A stretch of DNA of 64,000 bases from Clostridia bacterium (GCA_900767465.1 CAAGAW010000031.1:47499-111498); one strand, 5' to 3'; shown: positions 53,944 through 62,837, numbered from the stretch's first letter. A program made the numbers and translations. The notes: a model not told the origin generated them from the letters alone.

Positions 53944-56900
53944 TTAGTTAAGTTTAAGCGATACGCCGTCGAAATACGTAAGCATTTTGCTGTTCTGGGA
54001 ATTCTTCGTAACTTCGCTGTTGAAGAATCTGATTACGATCTGTCCGTTCCAGTCGCCCGCGGGGATCTCGCCTTCGAGAACGGTAAGCGTGTTAGCCCAG
54101 CCGACGGTTTTGGTTACGAGCGATTTTTCGGTACCCGAAGCGTTTGCGTAGTACACTTCGACGGTGGTGGTTTTTGCGAGATTGAGATCACTGCCTGCCG
54201 TCATGAACATCGGAATACGAACTTTGTACCTTCCATCGGTCGCTCTGTCGCCTTTGTAGGTGAAGATAAGCTTGGGGTGTGTGATCGTCGCTTCGGTGTC
54301 TTCGGTGGTCGCAAGACCTTTGCGGAACACTCTTGAAGTTACGTAGTAAAGTCCTTTGCCGGATACGCGGGCGGAAAGTTCGGTACCTTTCATTGCGGCA
54401 ACCTGCATCGTATCGCCGGAGTTGGAGGTCGCGTCGAAGTTCACGCCGGTGTATTTAAGTCCGCTTACGGTTACGTCGGAAGACTCGAAATCTTCTTCGA
54501 CGTCGTAGTCCTTATACGCGCCTGCCGCAAACACGGTTACGTCGGTGATAGTCACTTCGACGGTTGCGCCGCTCTTTCCGCTGTTCGATCCGCTGTGATA
54601 AGCGAAGAAGAATTCGGACGAGTTTGTGCCGTCGAGAACGAAGTCGAAGTAAGAGTCGATACCTTTGCCTGCAAGCATTACTCTTGCGGTGGAACCGTTT
54701 ACGGAAGCGACTACGTCGTTAGTTCCGCCGTTGGGGTTTTTGTAGGACTCGGTCGCTACGGACTTGTAACCGTAAATCGTTACGAATCCCGCGTCTGGAT
54801 AAGAGGTTGAGGTTTTTACGGTTACTCTCGCGATATACTTTTTGCCGTCCGTAAAGTCGAGACTGTCGTAGTTGTTGTAGCAGAGCGTAAGTCTTGCGTC
54901 GCCGAGCGACCACGCGCTCCACACTACGCCGTCGGACGACTTGGTAACGTCCGTTCTAGTCGTGCCGCCCGATCTTGCGCCGATATTGAAGTTTTTGCCG
55001 TAGTATACGCCGTCCTCGATCGTGCCGGTCGCGTAGTCCTCGGACTGGCTGATAAGTCCCGCTACCGTAAGGTCGAACGACGTCGAAACGGATTCGATAC
55101 CGCGCACGGTAAAGGTTACTTTGGTTGCGCCGATCTTTTGCGGAACGACTTTGTAGCCGGTTTCGGTTTTAACGACTTCGGCGATTCCGTCATTCGAGAA
55201 CGTAACGTCGAGCGTGTATTCGTCGCAACCTACGGGGGTCGCGGTTACGGTGAAGTCTTTGCTTTCGCCGACGTCCATCGTTTCGGTTGCGTTTACGCCG
55301 CTAAGAGCGATCGCGGTTACGAGCGGGTTTTTGACTACGAAGTTTACGGTCGCTTCGGCGGTTTCGAGTTCGCCGAGAACCTTTACTTTGATTACCGCTC
55401 CGCCCGTCGCGTTAAGCGCAAGCGTTACGGAAGGAGCGTTTTTGCTTGCTTCGGGAACGTCGATAATCGAATCGTCGTTGGTGCTCCAAATCACTTCGTA
55501 AGACTTGGAATCGTCCGAAACTTCCGCTTCGTACGTAAGCGTTACGGTGTCGCCGAGACGGACGGTTACGTCGTCCGCGCCCGCGGTTACGCCGTTTACC
55601 TTGATTGCGATCGAATCGACGACTTTGATAACGGTGCTGTCCTCTACTACGAGGTTTACCGACTTTTTAGCCGTTTGTCCGACTACCGAAACGGTAATAC
55701 GCGCGTTGCCGACTTTCTTTACGGTAACAAGACCGTTATTGTCTACCGTTGCGACTTCTTCGTTTTCGCTCGTCCACTCGACGGTGTACGCGCACGGATT
55801 GCCGGTTACCGCGTAGCCGAGTTGAAGGGTGTACGGAAGGGTTTTGTCTTTTACGTCCTCGCGGAGCGTATCGGCAACGGCCGCTTCGCCTTTGGTTATC
55901 GAAATGGTTTCGACGGGAACGTGTTTAACGGTAATCGCTACCGAATCCTTTGCCTCGTCCTGACCTTCCACGTAAACTTTAACGGTGGAAGTTCCGGCTT
56001 TGATCGGGGTTAAGTTGCCATTTCCGTCAACGGTAAGAACGCCCGTATCCGAAGATTCGTATTTTACGGCGAAAGCGGTTGCCGCGCCATCGCCGGTTTT
56101 GTTGGTATAATCGTATTCGACTTTCTTGTTCTCGTCGTCCGTTCTAATTTCGGAAAGATTGTCCTTGTTCGAGATTCCGAATCCTTCGACTTTTGCGAAC
56201 GGAGTAAACGAAATTTCGTTGATTCTGATAACGTAGCTGCCGTTGGTAACGTCGGACTTGTTGGTTCCAAACGCGATACCGCGAAGAGGCTTGTCCGTGT
56301 TGATCGTAAGCACGAGGTCGCTGCCAACGCCCTCGAACGTTCCGCTGACGAATTTGTCCTGAGACATGGTAAGAATCGTTTTTGCGTTCTCTTTCTCGGC
56401 GAAAACGGGATCTGTCGCGCGATCCTTGCTCCACCAGTAAAGCGTCCATTGCGCGTCCGCTACCGAATCCACGCTTGCCGAAACGAGGGTAGCCGAAACT
56501 TTGACGGTGTAGTTTCCGTCCGAGAGAATATCCTCGAATTTGGGCTCAAAGAAAGTTCTGTCGTAGTTGCGTACGTCGTCGCCCGAAACGAGAAGTTTGC
56601 CTTCGTCGTCTTTCGTGTACGCCATGGAGCCGTACTTCGTTCCGCCGTGAAGAACGTTTCCGTCCACGGTTGCTACGGCAAATCCGCATTTCGCTCCTCC
56701 GATAACTACGTCGGTAAGGTCGTCCGAATAAACTCCGTCGGTCGATGCCGCGGGATATACTTTTACGACGTACTCGTCGAAAAGTTCGTCCTGCTTGCCT
56801 ACGACCGCCGCTTTTATCGTAGCGGTTCCCGTTCTTTTGGTAACGACCGCGCCATTGAGATCGACGCTTAAAACGCTGTCGTCCGAACTCGTCCACGCGA

Positions 56901-57381
56901 CCGTATCGGTACAAGCGGCATCGGGGTCTTCGCCGACGAGCGTTGCGGCAAGAGCGAACGTATCGCCTTTTCTTACCACGCTTTCGGGCTTGCCGGAAAC
57001 GGTTACGCTCGTTGCGGGGTTCTTGATTTCGGGTTCGGCAACGGCTACCGCAAACGAATCTTTAACGTCCGTATCTTTTACGGTTACGGTAATCATAGCC
57101 GTACCCGCACCGACTGCGGTTAACACTCCGTCCGATACCGAAGCGACTGCGGGAGCGGAACTCGACCATACGAGTTCGACTTGCGCGTCCGCCGGCGTTA
57201 CCGCGGCGGTGAGCGCATGGGTCGAGCCGATAGTCATCGCGCCGCTCGGTTTGGATCCGATCGTAACCGCGGTTACTGCAGTTACGTTGCCGTTATCGGG
57301 CTTATCGCCGCATCCGATCGCGAACGCCGCCGTGAAACACAGCGTAAGGCAAAGAATTGCCGTGATTATCTTTCTTCTCAT
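53944..57381 (-). CDS. Giant Ig-like (Big_2) repeat lipoprotein
   Basis: An 1145-residue exported lipoprotein with lipobox AIGC (Cys 24). About six bacterial Ig-like repeats of type 2 are visible (roughly 35-115, 116-212, 395-492, 493-590, 590-695 and 695-785). Each carries the WSSSDDSVLSVD / G-LTA-K-GTATIT pattern. Two larger beta-sandwich modules (about 215-390 and 790-1140) carry ...DDLTDVVIGGAKCGF and YKGVNF-like starts that suggest carbohydrate binding. No catalytic residues are seen. AGGAGG lies eight bases before the ATG. It probably displays binding domains away from the membrane to capture polymer or mucin-like substrate for the importer that follows. Confidence 0.85.
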   Translation of the reverse strand: MRRKIITAILCLTLCFTAAFAIGCGDKPDNGNVTAVTAVTIGSKPSGAMTIGSTHALTAAVTPADAQVELVWSSSAPAVASVSDGVLTAVGAGTAMITVTVKDTDVKDSFAVAVAEPEIKNPATSVTVSGKPESVVRKGDTFALAATLVGEDPDAACTDTVAWTSSDDSVLSVDLNGAVVTKRTGTATIKAAVVGKQDELFDEYVVKVYPAASTDGVYSDDLTDVVIGGAKCGFAVATVDGNVLHGGTKYGSMAYTKDDEGKLLVSGDDVRNYDRTFFEPKFEDILSDGNYTVKVSATLVSASVDSVADAQWTLYWWSKDRATDPVFAEKENAKTILTMSQDKFVSGTFEGVGSDLVLTINTDKPLRGIAFGTNKSDVTNGSYVIRINEISFTPFAKVEGFGISNKDNLSEIRTDDENKKVEYDYTNKTGDGAATAFAVKYESSDTGVLTVDGNGNLTPIKAGTSTVKVYVEGQDEAKDSVAITVKHVPVETISITKGEAAVADTLREDVKDKTLPYTLQLGYAVTGNPCAYTVEWTSENEEVATVDNNGLVTVKKVGNARITVSVVGQTAKKSVNLVVEDSTVIKVVDSIAIKVNGVTAGADDVTVRLGDTVTLTYEAEVSDDSKSYEVIWSTNDDSIIDVPEASKNAPSVTLALNATGGAVIKVKVLGELETAEATVNFVVKNPLVTAIALSGVNATETMDVGESKDFTVTATPVGCDEYTLDVTFSNDGIAEVVKTETGYKVVPQKIGATKVTFTVRGIESVSTSFDLTVAGLISQSEDYATGTIEDGVYYGKNFNIGARSGGTTRTDVTKSSDGVVWSAWSLGDARLTLCYNNYDSLDFTDGKKYIARVTVKTSTSYPDAGFVTIYGYKSVATESYKNPNGGTNDVVASVNGSTARVMLAGKGIDSYFDFVLDGTNSSEFFFAYHSGSNSGKSGATVEVTITDVTVFAAGAYKDYDVEEDFESSDVTVSGLKYTGVNFDATSNSGDTMQVAAMKGTELSARVSGKGLYYVTSRVFRKGLATTEDTEATITHPKLIFTYKGDRATDGRYKVRIPMFMTAGSDLNLAKTTTVEVYYANASGTEKSLVTKTVGWANTLTVLEGEIPAGDWNGQIVIRFFNSEVTKNSQNSKMLTYFDGVSLKLN

Positions 57382-57447
57382 CCTTTTTACCTCCTATCGA
57401 GTGTAAATATTATTTTTTTATACGCCACTTTGCGGGGCTTGTATACC

Positions 57448-58821
57448 TTATTCAAGATTCCAGTCGGTAAGATATTTTTTGGTGTTGTAAACCATCGTGC
57501 GGAACAGTTCTTCGAGTTCGTCGAAACCGAGGCGGGATAGCGACGGTTCCTGAACGAATGCTTTGAACACGTCGTTAAGGTTACGGTTGCGGATCGCCCG
57601 AAGCACGTTTTCCTGCTGGTAAATCTGGCGCATAACCATGGGAATAATCGCCTTGTCGAGCGGCGCGCCGTCAAGCGGCTCAACCTTACCCGCCGTAAAG
57701 GTCGCATTCGTTTCCACAACCGCGTTTTCGGGTGCGAAAGGTACTTGTCCGTGGTTGGGAAGGTTTACGTTGGACACGAAGTCGCGTTTCCCGACGAGTC
57801 CCTCCATAAGATACACGAACTCTTCGGGCGATTTTTCGATATTAAGCGGGGTTTTGCCGCTAAGAAGATCGGCGGTTTGTTGATAACGAATTTTAAGATC
57901 TGCCCTTCTCCAACTTACCGGCGTAAGCGCGAAGCCGTATTTTGCGACGGTTGCGGGGTCTTTGAGATACCAGGTCCCGTTTACGAATTCGGCAAGGTGC
58001 CTGTCTCCCGCCGCCGCGATTTGTCCGAATCTACGGAAAAGATCCATTTTGACAAGGTTCGTGCTCTTGAACGGTTTTTCCTCAACCTCTTTTGCAATCG
58101 GGTCGTTGATGTGTTTTTCGACGTACGCTTTATAGATCGGAAACAGGTCCATACCGCGGTACTCGGCTTTGGTGAACCAGGTGAAGTGGTTAATTCCCTG
58201 TACGTCCGTTTTGATTTCCTGACGTTTTACGTCCTTCTCGCCCGTCATTTCCATAACGACGTCCGCAAGGAAGGATTGCGTTCCGAATACTTCGTGGCAG
58301 CATCCGAACGCTTTGATTTTCGGGAACACGTCGTAAAGCACGCGCGTGCAAAGCGTCATCGGGTTGGTGAAGTTAATGACAAACGCATCCGGACAAACTC
58401 TGCGGATCGCGTCCGCAAATCCCTCGTAAATGGGAAGCGTGCGCATCGCGCGAAGGATTCCGCCGGCGCCCACCGTGTCGCCTACCGACTGATAAACGCC
58501 GTACTTTTCGGGCGAGTGTACGTCCGACTCCATTTCGTCGAACGTTCCGGGAAGAATGGACAGCATTACGAAGTCCACTCCTTTAAGCGCCTCTTCGAGT
58601 GTATCGCAAACGATATAACTCCATTTGCTCACCGCGCGGTCATCCGCCGAAATCATATCGCCTATCCTCTTGTTCGCCTCCGCCGCAGGCTTATCTATAT
58701 CGTAAAGGCGAACTTCGCCCTCGAAGCCTTCCTGCACGGCAAGGTCGTACATAAACGTTCTCGCCCAACCGCGACTGCCGCCGCCTACGTAAGCAACTTT
58801 TACGCTTGTCTTATTACTCAT
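57448..58821 (-). CDS. lplD: Alpha-galacturonidase, GH4 (CHEV subtype)
   Basis: A 457-residue NAD- and metal-dependent glycosidase cleaving galacturonate from alpha-galacturonides by redox elimination. The NAD-binding motif is VGGGSRGWARTF at 12-23, and FTNPMTL follows near 151. The active-site motif is CCHEVFGTQ with CHEV at 175-178, which is reported as specific to alpha-galacturonidases within GH4 (alpha-glucosidases and alpha-galactosidases have other residues). GINHFTWF follows near 202. AAGGAG lies eight bases before ATG 58821. The upstream in-frame extension to 58920 lacks a ribosome binding site. It is the first gene of the 16-gene operon, closest to the LacI-controlled promoter. Confidence 0.94.
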   Translation of the reverse strand: MSNKTSVKVAYVGGGSRGWARTFMYDLAVQEGFEGEVRLYDIDKPAAEANKRIGDMISADDRAVSKWSYIVCDTLEEALKGVDFVMLSILPGTFDEMESDVHSPEKYGVYQSVGDTVGAGGILRAMRTLPIYEGFADAIRRVCPDAFVINFTNPMTLCTRVLYDVFPKIKAFGCCHEVFGTQSFLADVVMEMTGEKDVKRQEIKTDVQGINHFTWFTKAEYRGMDLFPIYKAYVEKHINDPIAKEVEEKPFKSTNLVKMDLFRRFGQIAAAGDRHLAEFVNGTWYLKDPATVAKYGFALTPVSWRRADLKIRYQQTADLLSGKTPLNIEKSPEEFVYLMEGLVGKRDFVSNVNLPNHGQVPFAPENAVVETNATFTAGKVEPLDGAPLDKAIIPMVMRQIYQQENVLRAIRNRNLNDVFKAFVQEPSLSRLGFDELEELFRTMVYNTKKYLTDWNLE

Positions 58822-58964
58822 CGCTCTTACTCCTTTTTCTTTATCTTTATTATACGTGACTTTTCTTTTTTTTCTACTTTTAGATCGGTTTACCACGTTT
58901 ATTGACTCTTTAAGACACAAAAACCGAACGTCCGTCCCGTCTTACGGACAATTTACGTTCTTAA

Positions 58965-58978
58965 ATGTAAGCGGTTAC
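58965..58978. promoter_or_regulatory. LacI-family operator O1
   Basis: TGTAAGCGGTTACA, extended to AAATGTAA-GCGG-TTACATTT. It lies in the leader of the operon, about 115 bases downstream of the -10 element, and is the exact reverse complement of O2 at 59064-59077. Confidence 0.8.
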
Positions 58979-59007
58979 ATTTTTTAGTAAAAATTTTTGC
59001 AAAACAG

Positions 59008-59037
59008 TTGACTTTTCCTCCCTCTATTTGTTACACT
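59008..59037 (+). promoter_or_regulatory. Possible promoter of the LacI-family regulator
   Basis: TTGACT (59008-59013), an 18-base spacer, TACACT (59032-59037). O2 begins 26 bases downstream, so the regulator may repress itself. Confidence 0.45.
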
Positions 59038-59063
59038 TATGTAAAAGGATGAAAAATACCGTG

Positions 59064-59077
59064 TGTAACCGCTTACA
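59064..59077. promoter_or_regulatory. LacI-family operator O2
   Basis: TGTAACCGCTTACA, centred about 25 bases past the -10 of the operon promoter and also downstream of the regulator promoter. It is a typical repression position for both genes. Confidence 0.82.
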
Positions 59078-59093
59078 TTCGCTTTCAGTAAGC

Positions 59094-59122
59094 AGTATAA
59101 CATAATTTTCTGCGGTTGTCAA
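59094..59122 (-). promoter_or_regulatory. Main promoter of the galacturonide operon
   Basis: Minus-strand TTGACA (59117-59122), a 17-base spacer, TATACT (59094-59099). A leader of about 265 bases follows before the lplD ATG. Apart from O1, nothing else is recognised in 58822-59093. Confidence 0.85.
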
Positions 59123-59160
59123 TACTTTTTTGAAAAAATTTTAAAGGAATCAAAAAAATT

Positions 59161-60144
59161 ATGACGATTTACGACATAGCGAAAGCGGCGGGCGTTTCGA
59201 TAGCCACGGTATCGCGGGTTCTTAACGCCTCGCCTAAAGTTTCCAAAGCCACGCGTGACAGAGTTATGGCGGTTGTCGAAAGCGGAAATTACGTTCCGTC
59301 CGCGATTGCCCAGAATCTGTCGAGCCGCAACTCGCTTAAAAATATCGGCGTTATATGCTACAACTTCGAGGATGTTTACTACGCCCGCGCCGTTAGTCTT
59401 CTCGAACGCCCGCTTCGAGAAAAAGGATATAATATTATTCTCGTCGCCACCGGCGAAAGCCGCGAACATCAGGCGAAAAGCGTGAACCTGCTTATTTCCA
59501 AGCACGTGGACGCGATTATTCTCATAGGTTCCGTTTTCGTGAGCGGCAAAAACGACGATCACCTCGTAGCAGCGGCAAAAAGCGTTCCTACCCTTATAGT
59601 AAACGGAAAAATTTCCGCAAACAATGCGTACTCGTTCTATTGCGACGACCGCGACGCCGTTTACACTGCGTGCGAAAAATTACACGAAAAAGGCAGAACG
59701 GTTGCTTATTTTTACGACACGGAGGCTTACAGCGCGCGAATGAAATTGAAAGGTTTCAAAGAATTCTGTGCCGACCATGACATTCCGTCCGACGGATTTG
59801 CGATCAAATGCGAATCAACGGTTTCAAACGCAAGAGACTCGTTCAGAGAGTTTTACCGCAAGCATCCTGAAGTGAGCGCCGTCGTCGCAAGCAACGATCT
59901 TCTTGCCGCAGGCGTTCTTGCAGGAGCGAGGGAATCGAACCTGTCCGTCCCATCGGATCTGCGTGTAATCGGCTACAATGATTCGGTTATCTGCGAATGT
60001 GCCTGCCCCACTCTCACCAGCATAGACAACAAAATCGAAATTATCTGCAACAAGGTAATTGATACCCTTATCAGAATCTTCGACGGCGAGAGAGCCGAAA
60101 ACGAATTCAAAGTAACCGCAACCGTCACGATTCGTGAAAGTTAG
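59161..60144 (+). CDS. LacI-family transcriptional regulator of the galacturonide operon
   Basis: A 327-residue repressor. The helix-turn-helix MTIYDIAKAAGVSIATVSRVLN at 1-22 and hinge helix (VPSAIAQNLSSRNS near 45-58) are canonical. They are followed by the periplasmic-binding-protein-like effector domain (IGVICYNFEDVYYARAV; DAIILIGSVF; AVVASNDLLAAGVL; VIGYNDSVICECACPTLTSID). AAAGGA lies about 12 bases before the ATG. It is divergent from the operon, with two operators in between, so it is almost certainly the local repressor. The inducer is unknown; a galacturonide breakdown product is the likely candidate. Confidence 0.94.
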   Translation: MTIYDIAKAAGVSIATVSRVLNASPKVSKATRDRVMAVVESGNYVPSAIAQNLSSRNSLKNIGVICYNFEDVYYARAVSLLERPLREKGYNIILVATGESREHQAKSVNLLISKHVDAIILIGSVFVSGKNDDHLVAAAKSVPTLIVNGKISANNAYSFYCDDRDAVYTACEKLHEKGRTVAYFYDTEAYSARMKLKGFKEFCADHDIPSDGFAIKCESTVSNARDSFREFYRKHPEVSAVVASNDLLAAGVLAGARESNLSVPSDLRVIGYNDSVICECACPTLTSIDNKIEIICNKVIDTLIRIFDGERAENEFKVTATVTIRES

Positions 60145-60618
60145 CATTTATATAACGATTTTTGCCTGCGTCTGTCTCGCCTATCGATCTCTATTTTTTG
60201 GCAAATACCACGAACCGGAATGTTCGACCTTGTTTATTTTGCATGGTTACGGGCTGCGGTTTTTCAACTTCGCGTCCACCCGACTTTTTCTTAACACCAA
60301 GGATACAGATCAGTATTAAATTGTAGGTGTCAGGCGGGGATTAAAACTAAGTCGTCAGTTCAAGTCCTGTTTTTTGAAAAATAGGTCAAAATGCAACTCC
60401 TAAATTCAAATATTCCGCGAAGGGCGCGAACCACAAGATATGGTAACAAAAAAGCACAAGACCTACTAAATCTTGTGCTTTTTATGTTTTGTAGCTTTTT
60501 CGTACTACAAAGATGTCTGCGTTGCCCAAAAAAACTGATTTTATCAGCCGTTTTGAGTTTTCATTTCTCTGTTTTCTCGCTTTTTCCGTTCCGTTTTCGA
60601 ACCACGCACTTCGCGATT
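60145..60618. other. Gene-free boundary between the operon region and the AT-rich segment
   Basis: No gene or RNA is recognised. The stretch contains one strong terminator (60449-60483) and a change toward AT-rich composition to its right, so it may hold the edge of an inserted segment. Confidence 0.45.
60449..60483. terminator. Strong bidirectional terminator
   Basis: AAAAAGCACAAGA and TCTTGTGCTTTTT form a perfect 13-pair stem with a nine-base loop and T runs on both strands. It lies 136 bases downstream (minus strand) of the AAA protein gene and about 305 after the regulator gene. Confidence 0.85.
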
Positions 60619-62421
60619 TCAAAGAAGAGATTTCAAATAATCTTCGACGTTTCTGTATTCTATTCCGTTTTCCAAAGTCGTATTTACTCCGCGATAGATG
60701 ACCGTTCTCTTCGTGATTTTTCCGTATCTGAACTCCGTGCTTTTTAGTTTCTCTTCGTCAATCAAATGCCTGAATTGCTCTTTCGCTTGTTCCTTGCTGT
60801 GCTTTACTTCGTAAATTTCACAAATCGCATTCGCATTATCCGCAACAACCATATCAAATTCGCCGACGGCAAACTGAAGCTGAAAAACTTGCTTTTTCGG
60901 ATTCGCAATCTTTGTTTCGAGCAACACGATGTCTTCCATCATTCTACCCTTTATATCGCTTAAAATCCGTTCGATAACCGCATTTCTTTCATCTATTGAA
61001 AGCTCCTGAAACTCCCCGTCTTCAAGCAACGATTGCACGAGTTCTTTTGCTTGCGAATATCTCATTCCCGGTTGAGTAAAAACGGTTTTGTAGTTCTTTT
61101 CACGACCGACAGGCAACGTCTGAATATCGATATCAACCGTTAAATCCAAAGCGTCGAGATACTCTTTTATTTCTCTTCTATGTTCTTCCGAAATCGTTAC
61201 GGTCTGCTCTTCTCTGTTTCTGATTTCGAGCAAATTTTTAAGCCGCTTAGTAAATTCTTCTTTGTCGATTCTGTCAAGAATATCGTTCGAGTTCTGCCTG
61301 TCATTTCGCAAATTCTTTGCCGAAACGCCCAAATCGTGCGACATAAAATCTTTCGTCAGAACGTCTAAAGTGAAACGATGGTTGACGTCTTCGACAACTC
61401 TGTTAATCGCGCTTGTTAGTTCGCCTTTCTCGTATAAATCATAAAGCGCGCGGAAATGCCCGCCGTACTGATAGCATTTAAGAGAATGCTGAATATTTTT
61501 GGCTATCGCGCTGTCGACGTATTCGTCAACGCTTTTTTTGTTTGCAAACGTGGACTTTTCGTTATAATGAACGCCGCCGAGACTCATCGTGCCGCCGTAA
61601 CATATATATTCGTCGATCCCCTTAATGCCGAGAACTTCTTCAAACTCTCTGTACGGAATAAACGTGGTATGAAGGAAAATACAACGGTCATATAACTGCT
61701 CGTCTTCGGAAAAAAAGAATCCGAGCGAATCCGTACCCGATAACACGATTTTCATTCCGCAAGCGGCAAAAATATCCGAAAAAAGCGCAGCGCCTTCGAT
61801 AAAATCTTCGATAAGCGTTACTTCGTCGATGAACACATATTTGTATCCGCTGTTCATCAGGTATTTTAAGTCCTGATTGATATCGCTTAAACCGATTCCC
61901 GCACCGACTTGAATAAATGCCGTTTTTGAAAAATCTTCTTCATTCATTTCGGCTATAACCTGGCGTATGAGCGTCGTTTTACCCGTGCGCCTTAATCCGT
62001 AAAGAATAAAAACCCTGTCTCGCACATCTCCGTAAACATAATCGCAAATATTCTTATAAAGACTTCTTTTTTTGTAATTTGCGACTGTCTGAACGTAACT
62101 TTTCAAGTTTTCTCCGAGCATTACGTCGGTTTTGAAAATATGTTTTTCATCTTCCTGCTTCTCTGTTTTCTGCGGTTTGGGAAGCATAAAAGTAAGTTCC
62201 TTTTCTTTCTTTTGAAGCTCTCTTCTTCTTTCTATCTTCGCGCGCAAATCGTCTACAAGCGCATCATCGACATATTTACTTTTCTTTTTACCGTTCTCTG
62301 TCCATTGCAGATAATATCTTGTTTTACCGTTTATATTTTTCTTCGAGAGATACCCCGCCGGTAATTCGGCTATTTCTTTTTGAACTTGTAAAAGTTCGTT
62401 TTGAATTTCTTGATTATTCAT
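60619..62421 (-). CDS. AAA ATPase with PD-(D/E)XK-like C-terminus and DUF6788-like N-terminus
   Basis: A 600-residue protein. The N-terminus (about 10-75, GYLSKKNINGKTRYYLQWTE then a Lys/Arg-rich coiled coil) resembles DUF6788, a domain often found in mobile-element proteins. The AAA_14-type ATPase follows, with Walker A LYGLRRTGKTTLIRQ near 145 and Walker B YVFIDEVTLIEDF near 196. The C-terminal DUF4143-like part ends in a PD-(D/E)XK-type pattern: Glu in VLLETKIANP, Asp in FAVGEFDMVV near 520 and the E-x-K of CEIYEVKHSKEQ near 537. Related ATPases are widespread, mobile and of unknown role. It stands at the start of the AT-richer segment, 17 bases after the two-helix membrane protein gene and possibly in its operon. 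Confidence 0.75.
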   Translation of the reverse strand: MNNQEIQNELLQVQKEIAELPAGYLSKKNINGKTRYYLQWTENGKKKSKYVDDALVDDLRAKIERRRELQKKEKELTFMLPKPQKTEKQEDEKHIFKTDVMLGENLKSYVQTVANYKKRSLYKNICDYVYGDVRDRVFILYGLRRTGKTTLIRQVIAEMNEEDFSKTAFIQVGAGIGLSDINQDLKYLMNSGYKYVFIDEVTLIEDFIEGAALFSDIFAACGMKIVLSGTDSLGFFFSEDEQLYDRCIFLHTTFIPYREFEEVLGIKGIDEYICYGGTMSLGGVHYNEKSTFANKKSVDEYVDSAIAKNIQHSLKCYQYGGHFRALYDLYEKGELTSAINRVVEDVNHRFTLDVLTKDFMSHDLGVSAKNLRNDRQNSNDILDRIDKEEFTKRLKNLLEIRNREEQTVTISEEHRREIKEYLDALDLTVDIDIQTLPVGREKNYKTVFTQPGMRYSQAKELVQSLLEDGEFQELSIDERNAVIERILSDIKGRMMEDIVLLETKIANPKKQVFQLQFAVGEFDMVVADNANAICEIYEVKHSKEQAKEQFRHLIDEEKLKSTEFRYGKITKRTVIYRGVNTTLENGIEYRNVEDYLKSLL

Positions 62422-62438
62422 TGATCCATCAATCTTTT

Positions 62439-62837
62439 TTATTTTTTACTCGGCAGATATTGTTCCATTATTTCCTTTATTGCCGCATTTCTGACCGCTG
62501 TATCATTTTCCTTCTTTTTATTGACTGAAATTCCAAGAAAAATAAAACCAACAACAGCACATAAAATAGTCGCTATAATTATAATATTCCTAATCAAATC
62601 TGCTTTTAACTGGCCAACATCGTTAAAAGTTGTCGTAAATAATGCAAGAAATAAAGTCCCCGCAATAGAAAGAAGCACGCTATATAATTTATAAAAGTGC
62701 CATTTACTTGTTATATTTGATGCCTTTTCATATGTGTTTAAAAGCATGCTACTCAACTTTTCATCAGAAAGCTTGATTTCGGTCTCTTCCACAACAATAC
62801 CTTGATTAGAATGCTTGATAATATTATTATTTCCCAT
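62439..62837 (-). CDS. Small membrane protein with two helices
   Basis: A 132-residue protein, unrecognised. A polar N-terminus of about 55 residues leads to two membrane helices (about 57-82, LYSVLLSIAGTLFLALFTTT, and about 92-115, IIIIATILCAVVGFIFLGI), then a charged tail (NKKKEND...KEIMEQYLPSKK). The order of amphipathic helix, two close membrane helices and C-terminal helix recalls SLATT-type effector proteins, but no specific motif proves it. ATG 62837 has AGGAGG nine bases upstream. The gene overlaps the zinc-ribbon gene by 11 bases, so the two are translated together. Confidence 0.65.
   Translation of the reverse strand: MGNNNIIKHSNQGIVVEETEIKLSDEKLSSMLLNTYEKASNITSKWHFYKLYSVLLSIAGTLFLALFTTTFNDVGQLKADLIRNIIIIATILCAVVGFIFLGISVNKKKENDTAVRNAAIKEIMEQYLPSKK

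Noticed and set aside
60345..60370. GTCGTCAGTTCAAGTCCTG resembling a tRNA T-arm, suggesting a tRNA-end attachment site at the island border
   Set aside because: The flanking bases do not form the five-pair T stem and no acceptor stem or CCA is present.
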